A stretch of DNA of 54,017 bases, from the NCBI GenBank assembly GCA_035512695.1, contig DATKDL010000084.1, forward strand, positions 1 to 54,017. The letters are read 5' to 3'. Numbering within the stretch: position 1 is the first letter of the stretch; every line of letters begins with the position of its first letter. The notes under the pieces were generated by a model. That model ran no database searches. It worked only from the letters and a program-made list of their open reading frames with translations, and had not been told where the DNA came from. Source of the stretch: DATDOR01 sp035512695. Lineage in GTDB: Bacteria > Chloroflexota > Anaerolineae > Anaerolineales > JABWBV01. This document shows positions 25,790 to 33,505 of this stretch, piece after piece. A program made the position numbers and the translations under genes.

Positions 25790-26383
25790 CTACAGCGGCG
25801 GCAGCAGCTTCTGGCAGTTGGGGCAGTTCGTCTCATTCGACCGGACGACGAAACCGCAGTTCAGGCAGGTGCGGGGCTGGACGTCCCCCAGTGGGGCCCC
25901 GCAGGCGATGCAGCGGGGCTCACCGACCGGGTTGGCGGTATTGCAGTAATCGCAGACCATCCGCCTGAGCCGCTCGGAGAGCTCGTGCCCGGCCGCCTGG
26001 GACCGGGTAAAGGCCTGGATCGTTTCCATAACCTTTTCCTGCAGCTGCATGGATTCGATATCCTGGGCGATGTCATCGAGCCGGCCGAGCAGGTTGAAAG
26101 GGCTTCTCAGCGCGGCGAGCGCCGAGGTCCCAAGGCTGGCGGCGACCCCCAGCCAATTTTGCTGGCCGACCTGGACCGAGACCCCGACATCGACCTGCTG
26201 GAGCGTGACGGTCATGGCGGTTTGCCCCCCGGCGCGAGACATCCGGTCGGTGGCGATCTGGACGATCACCTGGTCGCCGTCCCCGATCTGCTGGGCCCGG
26301 AGGTTGCCCCGGTTGAAGGCGGCGATGAGCTTGTTGGCGATCTCGGCGGGGGTTAGATTTCCGTGATAGATTTTGGTTTCCAT
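25790..26383 (-). CDS. Double zinc-ribbon protein of unknown function
   Basis: A 197-aa protein. Residues 1-140 are an uncharacterised domain with mixed hydrophobic strands (VIVQIATD, AMTVTLQQVDVGVSVQV) and a helical part. The C-terminus holds two zinc ribbons: CDYC ... CIAC and CLNC ... CPNC. No membrane helix. ATG 26383 is preceded at 11 nt by TATAAT. The gene stands alone between hairpin 2 and a divergent gene. The N-terminal domain could be a lipid- or protein-binding module, but I do not recognise it. Confidence 0.82.
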   Translation of the reverse strand: METKIYHGNLTPAEIANKLIAAFNRGNLRAQQIGDGDQVIVQIATDRMSRAGGQTAMTVTLQQVDVGVSVQVGQQNWLGVAASLGTSALAALRSPFNLLGRLDDIAQDIESMQLQEKVMETIQAFTRSQAAGHELSERLRRMVCDYCNTANPVGEPRCIACGAPLGDVQPRTCLNCGFVVRSNETNCPNCQKLLPPL

Positions 26384-26394
26384 GGGTTTTGTGG

Positions 26395-26400
26395 ATTATA
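26395..26400 (-). promoter_or_regulatory. TATAAT -10 box with TTCATT -35
   Basis: On the minus strand, TATAAT ends 11 nt before ATG 26383. TTCATT at 26418-26423 gives a 17-nt spacer. No Shine-Dalgarno fits in the short leader, so initiation is probably leaderless or near-leaderless. Confidence 0.6.
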
Positions 26401-26483
26401 GTATAGGGTGAACGAAGAATGAAGGACCATATTATTTGGGCATAGGTCGTGGGTGAGATGGTTCTTGGGATGGAACACTGCAA

Positions 26484-27116
26484 ATGCCAACAAAACCGCA
26501 ATTAAAATTGCTTCACCGTGCCATTCTGCTCGCCTCCGCCGCGCTGTTTCTCTGGATCCTATCCCCCAATCTCGCTCACGCCGGGAATCTTCACCAGCAG
26601 CCCACCGGCTCGATCGCGACCGTGACCGGGACGCCTTCCGGGCCGATCGTGACGGTCAATACGGACAACCCGCAGATCAACGTCCGGTCCGGGCCGAACA
26701 CGTTTTACCCGGAGGTGGGGGTGCTGATCGCCGGGCAGCAGGTCGTGGCGACCGGGCGGACGCCCGGCGGGGATTGGATCCAGATCGTGTATCCCGGCGT
26801 CCCGGGTGGGCTCGCCTGGATCTACTCCGGGCTGGTGACGGTCGGTCCGGGCAATTTGCCCGTGGTCGAGCCGCCGCCGACACCGACCCCGCTGACCACC
26901 CCGACGGTGGATCCGACCCTGGCAGCCCAATTCGATCTCGGATCGACCCCGACCCGTCTCCCGACCTTCACCCCGCCCCCGCCGCTCGTGATCCCCTCAT
27001 TCGACGACGGCGCGAGCCTGAGGCGGGTCATCGGGATCCCGATGGGGTTCGTCATCACGACGCTGGGGGTGATCGGGGTTTTTGGATTGACGATCTCGTT
27101 TCTTCGAAGGGGCTGA
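26484..27116 (+). CDS. Secreted SH3-domain protein with C-terminal membrane anchor
   Basis: A 210-aa exported protein. Residues 10-33 form a signal peptide ending in NLAHA. Residues about 55-120 are a bacterial SH3 (SH3b) domain with INVRSGPNTFYPEVGVL and WIQI...GLAWIYSGLV. A Thr/Pro-rich linker (PPPTPTPLTTPT ...) leads to a helix near 183-205 ending in RRG. SH3b domains bind peptidoglycan or surface polymers; here it is probably displayed outside the cell and held by the C-terminal helix. No obvious operon partner. Confidence 0.85.
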   Translation: MPTKPQLKLLHRAILLASAALFLWILSPNLAHAGNLHQQPTGSIATVTGTPSGPIVTVNTDNPQINVRSGPNTFYPEVGVLIAGQQVVATGRTPGGDWIQIVYPGVPGGLAWIYSGLVTVGPGNLPVVEPPPTPTPLTTPTVDPTLAAQFDLGSTPTRLPTFTPPPPLVIPSFDDGASLRRVIGIPMGFVITTLGVIGVFGLTISFLRRG

Positions 27117-27120
27117 GTAA

Positions 27121-27190
27121 CACGGCGCACACAGCAAAAGTCCCCCGGCGGAACCGCCGGGGGACTTTTGCTGTGTGCGCCGTGTTTTTT
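27121..27190 (+). terminator. Long intergenic hairpin 3 with T6 tail
   Basis: A perfect inverted repeat at 27121-27184 with 31-nt arms (starting CACGGCGCACACAGC) separated by only AA, followed by T6 at 27185-27190. It lies between the convergent SH3 and erpA genes; the T-run overlaps the first base of the erpA stop. A strong terminator for the plus strand. Confidence 0.85.
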
Positions 27191-27603
27191 CAGTGCCCGC
27201 AGCCGTGACCGGACTCGGGGCCTTCCCCGCTGTCCTTGGTGCGGAACGAACTGCCGCAGCCGCAGGCGGCGACGGCGTTGGGGTTTTCGATCTTGAACCC
27301 GCTGCCCATAATGTCCTCGACATAATCGATCCGGGCGCCGCGCAGGTAGTCGATCGAGACCTCATCGACCACGACGTTGACGCCGTGATGCTGGAACTTG
27401 AAGTCGGTGTCGCGCTGTTCGCCTTCGAGGGCCATCCCGTACTGAAAGCCCGAGCAGCCGCCGCCGGAGATAAACAGCCGCAGGGCGTACTGGTCTTTCG
27501 AGAGCTCGCGCTTTTCGAGCAAGCCCAGCACGGCCTTTGCCCCGGATTCGGTCAACTCGATCGTGTCCGTGTCGATGTGCAGGGGGATGTCGGTGATGGT
27601 CAT
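27190..27603 (-). CDS. erpA: Iron-sulfur cluster insertion protein, ErpA/IscA (HesB) family
   Basis: A 137-aa A-type Fe-S carrier. The three ligand cysteines are in GGGCSGFQYG and the CGCG motif of AACGCGSSF. GSGFKIENPNA precedes the latter, as in ErpA. The first 15 residues and a Cys/His-containing tail (ESGHGCGH) extend beyond the usual core of about 107 residues; the extra tail cysteine is unusual. It hands Fe-S clusters to apoproteins. Isc/Suf genes are not in the window. The symbol follows general ErpA likeness; IscA or SufA would fit as well. Confidence 0.88.
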   Translation of the reverse strand: MTITDIPLHIDTDTIELTESGAKAVLGLLEKRELSKDQYALRLFISGGGCSGFQYGMALEGEQRDTDFKFQHHGVNVVVDEVSIDYLRGARIDYVEDIMGSGFKIENPNAVAACGCGSSFRTKDSGEGPESGHGCGH

Positions 27604-27685
27604 GGTTTATCCTTATGAATTGCCTGAATTTTTATGAATTTTATCCAAATAATTGCCAGGTGTCAACCGACCGAGAACTGGGTTT

Positions 27686-27740
27686 GGAAAAAATGATCCG
27701 GGCAGCGGGGCTCCACCCCGCTGCCCGGATCATTTTTTCC
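27686..27740. terminator. Long intergenic hairpin 4, containing the smpB stop codon
   Basis: Perfect 25-bp arms (beginning GGAAAAAATGATCCGGGCAG) and a 5-nt loop. On the minus strand the first arm is the end of smpB itself (W-K-K-stop), so the stem includes the stop codon, and the second arm ends in T6. A likely terminator for smpB. Confidence 0.8.
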
Positions 27741-28176
27741 ATCTTTCCGTCTCGCGCTCCATCTCCCTCTTCATAATCGCCTGCCGCTTGTCGTATTTTC
27801 GCTTCCCGCGCACGAGGGCGATTTCGACCTTCGCACGCCCGGCTCGCAGGTGGACCTGGGTGGGGACGATCGTCAGGCCTTTCTGGCGGACGTCATCCCA
27901 CAGCGCCGCGATCTGTTTGTGCTGCAGCAGCAGCTTGCGCGGGCGCGTTGGGTCGTGGTTTTCGCGGCTGGCGGGATCGTACGGCGCGATATGTGCATCG
28001 ACCAGCCAGGCCTCCAGGTTTTCATCGATCCGGATGAAGGCCTGTTTGATGCTGATATGACCGGCCCGGATCGATTTGATCTCGCTGCCGCGCAGGACCA
28101 GCCCGGCCTCGTGCGTTTCGAGGATTTCGTAATCGTGCCGGACCCGGCGGTTGGAGGCGATGACTTTGATGTCCAT
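27730..28176 (-). CDS. smpB: SsrA (tmRNA)-binding protein
   Basis: A 148-aa RNA-binding protein that brings tmRNA to stalled ribosomes. Typical features are NRRVRHDYEILETHEAGLVLRGSE split over residues 8-31, SIRAGHISIKQAF, HIAPYDPASRENHDPTRPRKLLL, KGLTIVPTQV and the basic tail KRKYDKR. ATG 28176 is chosen because TAGAAT lies 10 nt upstream; a longer frame would run into hairpin 5. The last codons and stop form one arm of hairpin 4. Confidence 0.96.
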   Translation of the reverse strand: MDIKVIASNRRVRHDYEILETHEAGLVLRGSEIKSIRAGHISIKQAFIRIDENLEAWLVDAHIAPYDPASRENHDPTRPRKLLLQHKQIAALWDDVRQKGLTIVPTQVHLRAGRAKVEIALVRGKRKYDKRQAIMKREMERETERWKK

Positions 28177-28186
28177 GCGGCCCACT

Positions 28187-28192
28187 ATTCTA
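28187..28192 (-). promoter_or_regulatory. TAGAAT -10 box before smpB
   Basis: On the minus strand TAGAAT ends 10 nt before ATG 28176, again leaving almost no leader. No clear -35 box. Confidence 0.45.
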
Positions 28193-28212
28193 TCAAATCT
28201 CGCGATCTGAGA

Positions 28213-28269
28213 GTGAAAATTGGGGAAGCGGTGCGGGGCGGAGCCCCGCACCGCATCCCCAATTTTCAC
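28213..28269. repeat. Long hairpin 5 in a divergent promoter region
   Basis: 27-nt arms starting GTGAAAATTGGGGAAGCGG with a GGA loop and a single A-A mismatch. It lies between the divergent smpB and lipoprotein genes, so it cannot be a terminator of either. Shares TTGGGGAAGC ... CCGCATCCCCAA with hairpin 1. Confidence 0.75.
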
Positions 28270-28365
28270 AACCATCGCTGCGCGGCGTGAGTTACCGAAT
28301 CATGATAGATTAACGTAGCGGCCTATGTTACAACGAGGCACGTTCGATGGAATGAGGCTGAACCG

Positions 28366-29742
28366 ATGACGAGACCCCCGCCCCTGGCCCCCTTGCTGAT
28401 CGCAGCCGCGCTGTTCCTCTCCGGCTGTTCGCCGTCCCAGCCGGCGCCCACGCCGGCGGTCAACGGCAATCCGACCGCGACGTTCCAGCCGCCGCCCGGT
28501 TCGGAAGAGGAGGCCGAAACCGGTGATCCGGAGCCCGCCCACGAGCAGCCGGACGAGCTGGGCCCCGGCGACCCGCTGGACGAACTCAGCTTCAGGAACG
28601 GTTGGGCGCGGATCCCGTTCAATTTCACCGTCTTCGGCGGGTACGGTGCTGACCAGATGAACGACGTTGCCGCCGGCGGGCCTGGGGTCGTGGCGGTCGG
28701 GTTCGAGGTCCGGGATGGCGATATCAATGCGGCGGCCTGGTATTCCCCCGACGCGTTGGGTTGGTTTCGGGTGACGGAAAGCCCGGACCTGCGCGGGTCC
28801 GGAGTCCAGACAATCAATGCCGTGGCGACCGGGACATCCCGGCTGATCGCCGTGGGGATGGAGAAAATCGGCGATGATGAAAACGCCGCCGTCTGGGCCT
28901 CCACGGACGGTGTGCTCTGGACCCGGATCCGGGCGGGAAACGGCGTGTTCGGGGATACCAACAGCCAGGTCATGGAGGATGTGATCGCCGTCGGAGATGG
29001 TTTCGTCGCAGTCGGGGTCGAGAAAACCGATGCGGAAGTCCGCGGTGCGGTCTGGACCTCGCCGGACGGGACTGCCTGGCAGAGGGTTCCCCACTCCGAA
29101 GGATCCTTCGGGGGCACGACACGCTTCACGACTCTCAAGGCGATCGCGCCGCTCGGCAGCTCGCTGCTCGCGGTCGGCTCCGTCGAACCGGTCGATGATA
29201 TCGACGTTGACGCTGCCGCCTGGCTTTCGCACGACGGCGGAGCCACCTGGATCCCGGTGGACGCTCCGGAGACCAGCCTCGGTGACAGTGGGCCTGTCCG
29301 TTTTCAACGCGTGTATGGCGTTGTGGAGAGCGGCGCTGGGTGGTTCATGGTCGCGACCGAGCAGAACCTGGCCGGCTCACCATCCGGAGAATTCGTCAAC
29401 GGCTTGATCTGGCACTCAAGCGACGGGTCGGAATGGAGCCGGATCTTCGACCACAAGCCCGATTTGTACCAGCAGAGCATGCTGGACATCCTCGCTTCAT
29501 CTCTCGGCCTGTTCGCCGCCGGCTATGAGGTCCTTGGTGACCAGGTCCAGGCTGCCGTTTGGTTCTCGGAGGACGGGTCGACCTGGTCGCAGACGCCGCG
29601 ATCCGAGGCTGTGTTCGGCGGAAGCGGCATCCAGCACATCCGCGCGCTGGCCGAGGCGGGTCCCGGGATCGTCGCCGTTGGGATCACGACGGAAAACGAG
29701 GAACAGGATGCGGCTGTCTGGATTTTCGTGCCGGGCCGATAA
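28366..29742 (+). CDS. Repeat lipoprotein, BNR/sialidase-like propeller
   Basis: A 458-aa predicted lipoprotein: lipobox LSGC with C21, then a Pro/Glu-rich linker to about residue 75. The rest consists of about seven repeats of the pattern AAVW-S-DG--W (for example NAAAWYSPDALGWFRV, NAAVWASTDGVLWTRI, GAVWTSPDGTAWQRV), as in BNR/Asp-box propellers. It is probably anchored to the outside of the cytoplasmic membrane; no catalytic residues were identified, so ligand or substrate is unknown. GAGG lies 9-10 nt before ATG 28366. Confidence 0.85.
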   Translation: MTRPPPLAPLLIAAALFLSGCSPSQPAPTPAVNGNPTATFQPPPGSEEEAETGDPEPAHEQPDELGPGDPLDELSFRNGWARIPFNFTVFGGYGADQMNDVAAGGPGVVAVGFEVRDGDINAAAWYSPDALGWFRVTESPDLRGSGVQTINAVATGTSRLIAVGMEKIGDDENAAVWASTDGVLWTRIRAGNGVFGDTNSQVMEDVIAVGDGFVAVGVEKTDAEVRGAVWTSPDGTAWQRVPHSEGSFGGTTRFTTLKAIAPLGSSLLAVGSVEPVDDIDVDAAAWLSHDGGATWIPVDAPETSLGDSGPVRFQRVYGVVESGAGWFMVATEQNLAGSPSGEFVNGLIWHSSDGSEWSRIFDHKPDLYQQSMLDILASSLGLFAAGYEVLGDQVQAAVWFSEDGSTWSQTPRSEAVFGGSGIQHIRALAEAGPGIVAVGITTENEEQDAAVWIFVPGR

Positions 29743-29746
29743 ACGG

Positions 29747-29863
29747 GGGGGCACGGCAGAAGATCGGAGGGGTAATGCAAATAGACGGAGGGGCACGGCA
29801 GAAGTACCGCCGTGCTCGTTTACCGCCGTGCTCGTTTGTACCGCCGTGCCCGTACAAACGGGC
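29747..29863 (+). repeat. Cluster of alternative stem repeats
   Basis: GGGGCACGGCAGAAG occurs twice (about 29748 and 29791) and ACCGCCGTGC three times (29806, 29822, 29840). GCACGGC can pair with any GCCGTGC copy, so several mutually exclusive stems are possible in this 117-nt stretch between the lipoprotein and TadE genes. Confidence 0.6.
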
Positions 29864-29875
29864 GAATGATTTTTT
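29848..29875 (+). terminator. Hairpin with T6 after the repeat cluster
   Basis: GCCCGT-ACAA-ACGGGC (29848-29863) followed 6 nt later by T6 (29870-29875). A longer overlapping stem CGTTTGTAC/GTACAAACG competes with it. Probable terminator of the lipoprotein gene. Confidence 0.55.
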
Positions 29876-29889
29876 ACAGGTCGTAATGA

Positions 29890-29895
29890 TATAAT
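29890..29895 (+). promoter_or_regulatory. TATAAT -10 box upstream of the pseudopilin genes
   Basis: A perfect TATAAT 89 nt before ATG 29985. No good -35 is visible. It would give a leader of about 80 nt for the TadE/TadG cluster. Confidence 0.4.
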
Positions 29896-29984
29896 TTAAT
29901 ATTCCCATCGAAATTTATTCGCGCATCTACCGACAATCGTTTATATTCGGATGGGTAGATGAGTCAGCATCCATCGAGGCATTT

Positions 29985-31448
29985 ATGAGCCGCAAGGAAT
30001 TATCAACAATCCGCAGGCAGGCAGGGCAGGGAATGACTGAATTTGCGCTGGTCCTGCCGATCCTTCTCTTGCTCGTTCTGGGGGTGATCGAGGTGGGCCG
30101 GCTGATGTTCATCTACGTCGCAGTCACGACCACGAGCCGCGAAGCGGCCCGCTATGGGGCCGCGGTCGGAGAAGAAAATCCCGGTGATGATCCTTTCTAC
30201 GCAGACTGCGCCGGGATCCGGGAGGCCGCCTCGGGCCTCGGCAACCTGGTCGGCATCCAGCCCACTCAGATCGTGATCGAGTACGATCGCGGCCTGACCG
30301 GTGGCGCTCCGACACCGGCGCCTTTCGACGACTGTCCGGTCGGCGGCACCGGTCCGGATGAAATCGAGTTGGGCGACCGGATCACCGTCCACGTGTCGGC
30401 AAACTACCAGCCGCTCGTCCCCATCGTCCCGCTCCCGGCTTTCCCGATCAATTCGGTCACTTCCCGCACCATCCTGGAAGACGTCCCCATCGGCACCGCT
30501 GCCGTGCTGCCGACGCACACGGCTACGGCCACCCCGGTTCTTCCACCGATGTGGATCGAGAGCATTGTCCTTTCTGTCAACCCAATCAGTAATAATAAAT
30601 ATCAAGCGCAGGCCGTCGTCAGGTTCGTCGACTCTGTAGGGGGAGTATCCAATGCCCAGGTGGAAGGGGATTTCTCGGGCAACTCCAGCAGCAGGGAAAT
30701 TCGGTCGACGGATATTAACGGATACGTGACCTTCCTGTCGCCTACCGTCAACAACAACTGGTCCTCCTGGACGTTCTGCGTGCTCGACGCCGAGGATGTA
30801 ACCTTCCACTGGTATAACCCTGCATTGAACGTCGAGGGTCCTTGCAAGACGATCAATTTTGCAACAGCAACCCCTACGTTAACCCCCACCCCGACTTCCA
30901 CGCCTTCATGGACACCAACTCCTACGCATACTTCGACGCCATCTCAAACGCCGACCCAGACGCTCACACCTTCCCCAACCCTTACGCACACGCCCGGGCC
31001 CAGTCCGACGCCGAGTTCTACCCCCACGAGCACGCCCACCCCGACGCTCACGCCCACCCCGACGCCCACCCCGTTACCCACACCATCGTGCGCGATTTCG
31101 GCCAGCAACTTCCTTGTCAGCACAAACAACGTCTATGTGACGATCAACAATAATACGGCCGCACCCAGGGAAATCACAGCAATTACAATCCAGGACTGGC
31201 CCCAGAACCCCGCCAACCAGCAAGTGCGGAGAGTTTTATTCAATAGCAACTTGATCTGGAGCGGGAGTTCCAGCACTCCGCCAACTACAATCAACAGCGA
31301 TTGGATCGGCTCGGCCGCCCTGCGTCAGGTCCCGAATGGGTCCTCATACGTTCTCAATATCATGTTCGAGGAGGATCTCCAAGCTGGGCCAATTGTCCTT
31401 CAGGTCACCTTCGACAACGGCTGCATCGTCTCGGCAAACCGGCCTTGA
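29985..31448 (+). CDS. TadE-family pseudopilin with Thr/Pro-rich stalk
   Basis: A 487-aa protein. The N-terminus RRQAGQG-MTEFALVLPILL is a TadE-type prepilin signal (cleavage after G, Glu at +3) with the membrane helix at about 19-42 and a TTTSREAARYGA segment typical of TadE. A beta-rich region with VQ/LS strands follows. Residues about 295-370 are a long Thr/Pro repeat (TPTPT-type) and a C-terminal globular domain of about 110 residues ends the protein. TadE proteins are minor pilins of Flp/Tad pili. The stalk and extra domain make it much longer than normal TadE (about 140-200 aa). Confidence 0.85.
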   Translation: MSRKELSTIRRQAGQGMTEFALVLPILLLLVLGVIEVGRLMFIYVAVTTTSREAARYGAAVGEENPGDDPFYADCAGIREAASGLGNLVGIQPTQIVIEYDRGLTGGAPTPAPFDDCPVGGTGPDEIELGDRITVHVSANYQPLVPIVPLPAFPINSVTSRTILEDVPIGTAAVLPTHTATATPVLPPMWIESIVLSVNPISNNKYQAQAVVRFVDSVGGVSNAQVEGDFSGNSSSREIRSTDINGYVTFLSPTVNNNWSSWTFCVLDAEDVTFHWYNPALNVEGPCKTINFATATPTLTPTPTSTPSWTPTPTHTSTPSQTPTQTLTPSPTLTHTPGPSPTPSSTPTSTPTPTLTPTPTPTPLPTPSCAISASNFLVSTNNVYVTINNNTAAPREITAITIQDWPQNPANQQVRRVLFNSNLIWSGSSSTPPTTINSDWIGSAALRQVPNGSSYVLNIMFEEDLQAGPIVLQVTFDNGCIVSANRP

Positions 31449-31479
31449 GCGATCACAGATCCAGTCGCCCTCGACAAAA

Positions 31480-31950
31480 ATGGTTAAACGAGTAAATTCT
31501 CACATTGCCCCGAAAGGAGCCGAGCGCGGTCAGAGTTTTGTTGAAATGGCTCTTTCGCTCGTCTTCGTCCTTGTCCTGCTCGCCGGAATTGTCGACCTGG
31601 GGCGGATGTTCTGGGTGTTTGTGACCCTCCGCGATGCTGCGCAGGAGGGAGCCTCCTATGCGTCATTTTGCCCGGCGGATATCCCTGGGATTCAGTCCCG
31701 TATACGGAACTCATCCACAAACCCGGTAAACCTGTCGGATACCGCCAATATCGCCATCATTATTTCGCCGGACTGTTCGAGCGCGGCAAATGTCGCTGCC
31801 GGCATCTGCGATGTTGGAGATATGATCAGCGTATCCGTATCCAATCCGACGTTCCGCATGTCCATGCCGTTTATGGGTGGCCTGAATATCCCACTCAGCA
31901 ATACGGTCGGCAATACGATCCTTACTACCACGCAAACCTGTCCACCATAA
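31480..31950 (+). CDS. TadE/TadG-like pseudopilin
   Basis: A 156-aa pseudopilin. ERGQSFVEMALSLVFVLVLL is a prepilin-type N-terminus (G-Q then S-F-V-E, Glu at +4 or +5) running into one membrane helix, followed by GIVDLGRMFWVFVTLRDAAQEGASYAS, the usual TadE start of the periplasmic part. The start is ATG 31480; there is no strong ribosome site. Two cysteines (SPDCSS, AAGICDV) may form a disulfide outside the cell. Follows the stalked TadE gene by 31 nt. Confidence 0.87.
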   Translation: MVKRVNSHIAPKGAERGQSFVEMALSLVFVLVLLAGIVDLGRMFWVFVTLRDAAQEGASYASFCPADIPGIQSRIRNSSTNPVNLSDTANIAIIISPDCSSAANVAAGICDVGDMISVSVSNPTFRMSMPFMGGLNIPLSNTVGNTILTTTQTCPP

Positions 31951-32115
31951 AATCTGTAATAGATCCGCCTCCCGTTCGTTATCTATTACATAAATCACCA
32001 ACCCGTGTGGAAATTTGGATAAAAATCAGGTCTGCATGCGGCTTTCTTGCGCAAGCCCACCTGTTTTTACAAACTTTCGCTGGAATACGTAATTCCTAAT
32101 GGTTTTGAGAGGTGC

Positions 32116-33441
32116 ATGATGGTACAAAAAAATCGCTCCGAGAAAGGACAGGCCCTTATCTTGATCGTCTTCGGGATCGTCGGACTGCTCGGCTTTGCTG
32201 CTTTGGCGATCGACGGCGGGCGGATCTACACCGATCGCCGCAATATGCAGAACTCATCCGACACGGCGTCGCTCACTGCTGCGGCGAGCATTGCGAATTA
32301 CATGAGCGCAAACGGCGTCTATTATTCAAACTGGACCTGCGATGACACCCAGCCCTGGTACATCTCCGCAAAGGCTCAGGCCTTTTCTGACGCGATCGAC
32401 CGGGCGGCGATAAACGGCGGATACATCATTGACACGGATGCGACCGACGACAACGGCGTAATGGCCGAGTGCGGCGTGGATGGATTCGAAAAATTTATCG
32501 ATGTGACTACCTATATCACGCACGATACGCCCTCATCGTTTGCTCAGTTCGTATTCGGCGGCCCCCTCCGCCAGACCGTCATCTCAACGGCCCGCGTCTA
32601 TCCCCAGACATCCGGGGGTTTCGGACACGCCATCGTGGCGCTGAACGAAGCAGACTGCACAGGCAACCAGAGCGGGGTCACTATCAATGGGACAATCGAC
32701 ATCGAAGTCAACGGCGGCGGCGTATTCTCTAACGGCTGTCTACGTGCCTCAGGTGCACACCTGGAGGTCAACGTCGACGACGGCGGAAATACGTATATTG
32801 CCGAATATGACACAAACGGTGGCCCTACCGTGAACCCGGCCCCGGTTCAGGCGACGGAACCTATGTCCGGAGACACTTTTGCGATCGATCCGCCGAACTG
32901 CAACCACTCCTCGATGCAGGCCCGGACCTATTCAAACGGGCAAACGGTAATGGAGCCCGGAAGATACGCCAGTAACATCTCCATCACGTCGTCCGGTTCG
33001 AATGTCACCATGAACCCTGGTCTCTATTGCTTCTACGGTGTGTTCAAAATGACTGGCGGCGTGCTCAATGCGAGCAGCGGCGTGACGATCTATATGGATG
33101 ACGACGATCTCGAAATCGGCGGTAACGTCCTGGTGACGATGCACGCACCGTTGGGGACGGCCACAGCAGTCGCCCCGGCAATCCCAAACCTGGTGGTATA
33201 TCTGCCGCCGGGACATACCGGAAACGTCAGTATGCTTGGCACCACGGGGTCAAGTTACGCGGGCACCGTCTATGCACCGGACGCTTATGTGAAAGTCGGC
33301 GGTAATGCCGGAATCAACCCGACATATTCCACACAGATCATCGGCTGGGATGTGAGCATTTCCGGGACCTCCGATGTATACATCAATTTCTCAGAGGAAT
33401 TCGCTTACCAGTTTCCGCCACGCCTGGATCTAAACAGATAA
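32116..33441 (+). CDS. TadG-like Flp pilus assembly protein
   Basis: A 441-aa protein. The N-terminus SEKGQALILIVFGIVGLLGFAAL gives a single membrane helix followed by AIDGGRIYTDRRNMQNSSDTASLTAA, a signature of TadG-like proteins (DUF2134 group, Tad_N). The remainder is Ser/Gly/Thr-rich and beta-rich, probably external, with a repeating pattern around GGGVFSNGCLRASGAHLEV. Two ATGs (32116, 32119) are possible; GAGAGG lies about 7 nt upstream. Third and last of the pseudopilin set; no TadA ATPase, TadB/C, RcpA or TadV peptidase genes are in the window. Confidence 0.85.
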   Translation: MMVQKNRSEKGQALILIVFGIVGLLGFAALAIDGGRIYTDRRNMQNSSDTASLTAAASIANYMSANGVYYSNWTCDDTQPWYISAKAQAFSDAIDRAAINGGYIIDTDATDDNGVMAECGVDGFEKFIDVTTYITHDTPSSFAQFVFGGPLRQTVISTARVYPQTSGGFGHAIVALNEADCTGNQSGVTINGTIDIEVNGGGVFSNGCLRASGAHLEVNVDDGGNTYIAEYDTNGGPTVNPAPVQATEPMSGDTFAIDPPNCNHSSMQARTYSNGQTVMEPGRYASNISITSSGSNVTMNPGLYCFYGVFKMTGGVLNASSGVTIYMDDDDLEIGGNVLVTMHAPLGTATAVAPAIPNLVVYLPPGHTGNVSMLGTTGSSYAGTVYAPDAYVKVGGNAGINPTYSTQIIGWDVSISGTSDVYINFSEEFAYQFPPRLDLNR

Positions 33442-33447
33442 ACAGGT

Positions 33448-33490
33448 GCGAGAAAAGATAGGCGGGCTTCGCCCGCCTATCTTTTCTCGC
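33448..33490. terminator. Long intergenic hairpin 6
   Basis: Perfect 20-bp arms (GCGAGAAAAGATAGGCGGGC) and a TTC loop, between the convergent TadG-like and S41 protease genes. A4/T4 runs lie inside the arms; probable bidirectional terminator. Confidence 0.8.
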
Positions 33491-33505
33491 GATCCTGGGC
33501 GTAGG

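Noticed and set aside
28177..28275. A longer smpB start upstream
   Set aside because: The extension is the translation of hairpin 5; TAGAAT directly before ATG 28176 supports the short form.
30860..31090. Thr/Pro repeat DNA as a microsatellite or CRISPR-like array
   Set aside because: It is in frame within the TadE-like protein, codes a Thr/Pro stalk, and has no repeat-spacer order.
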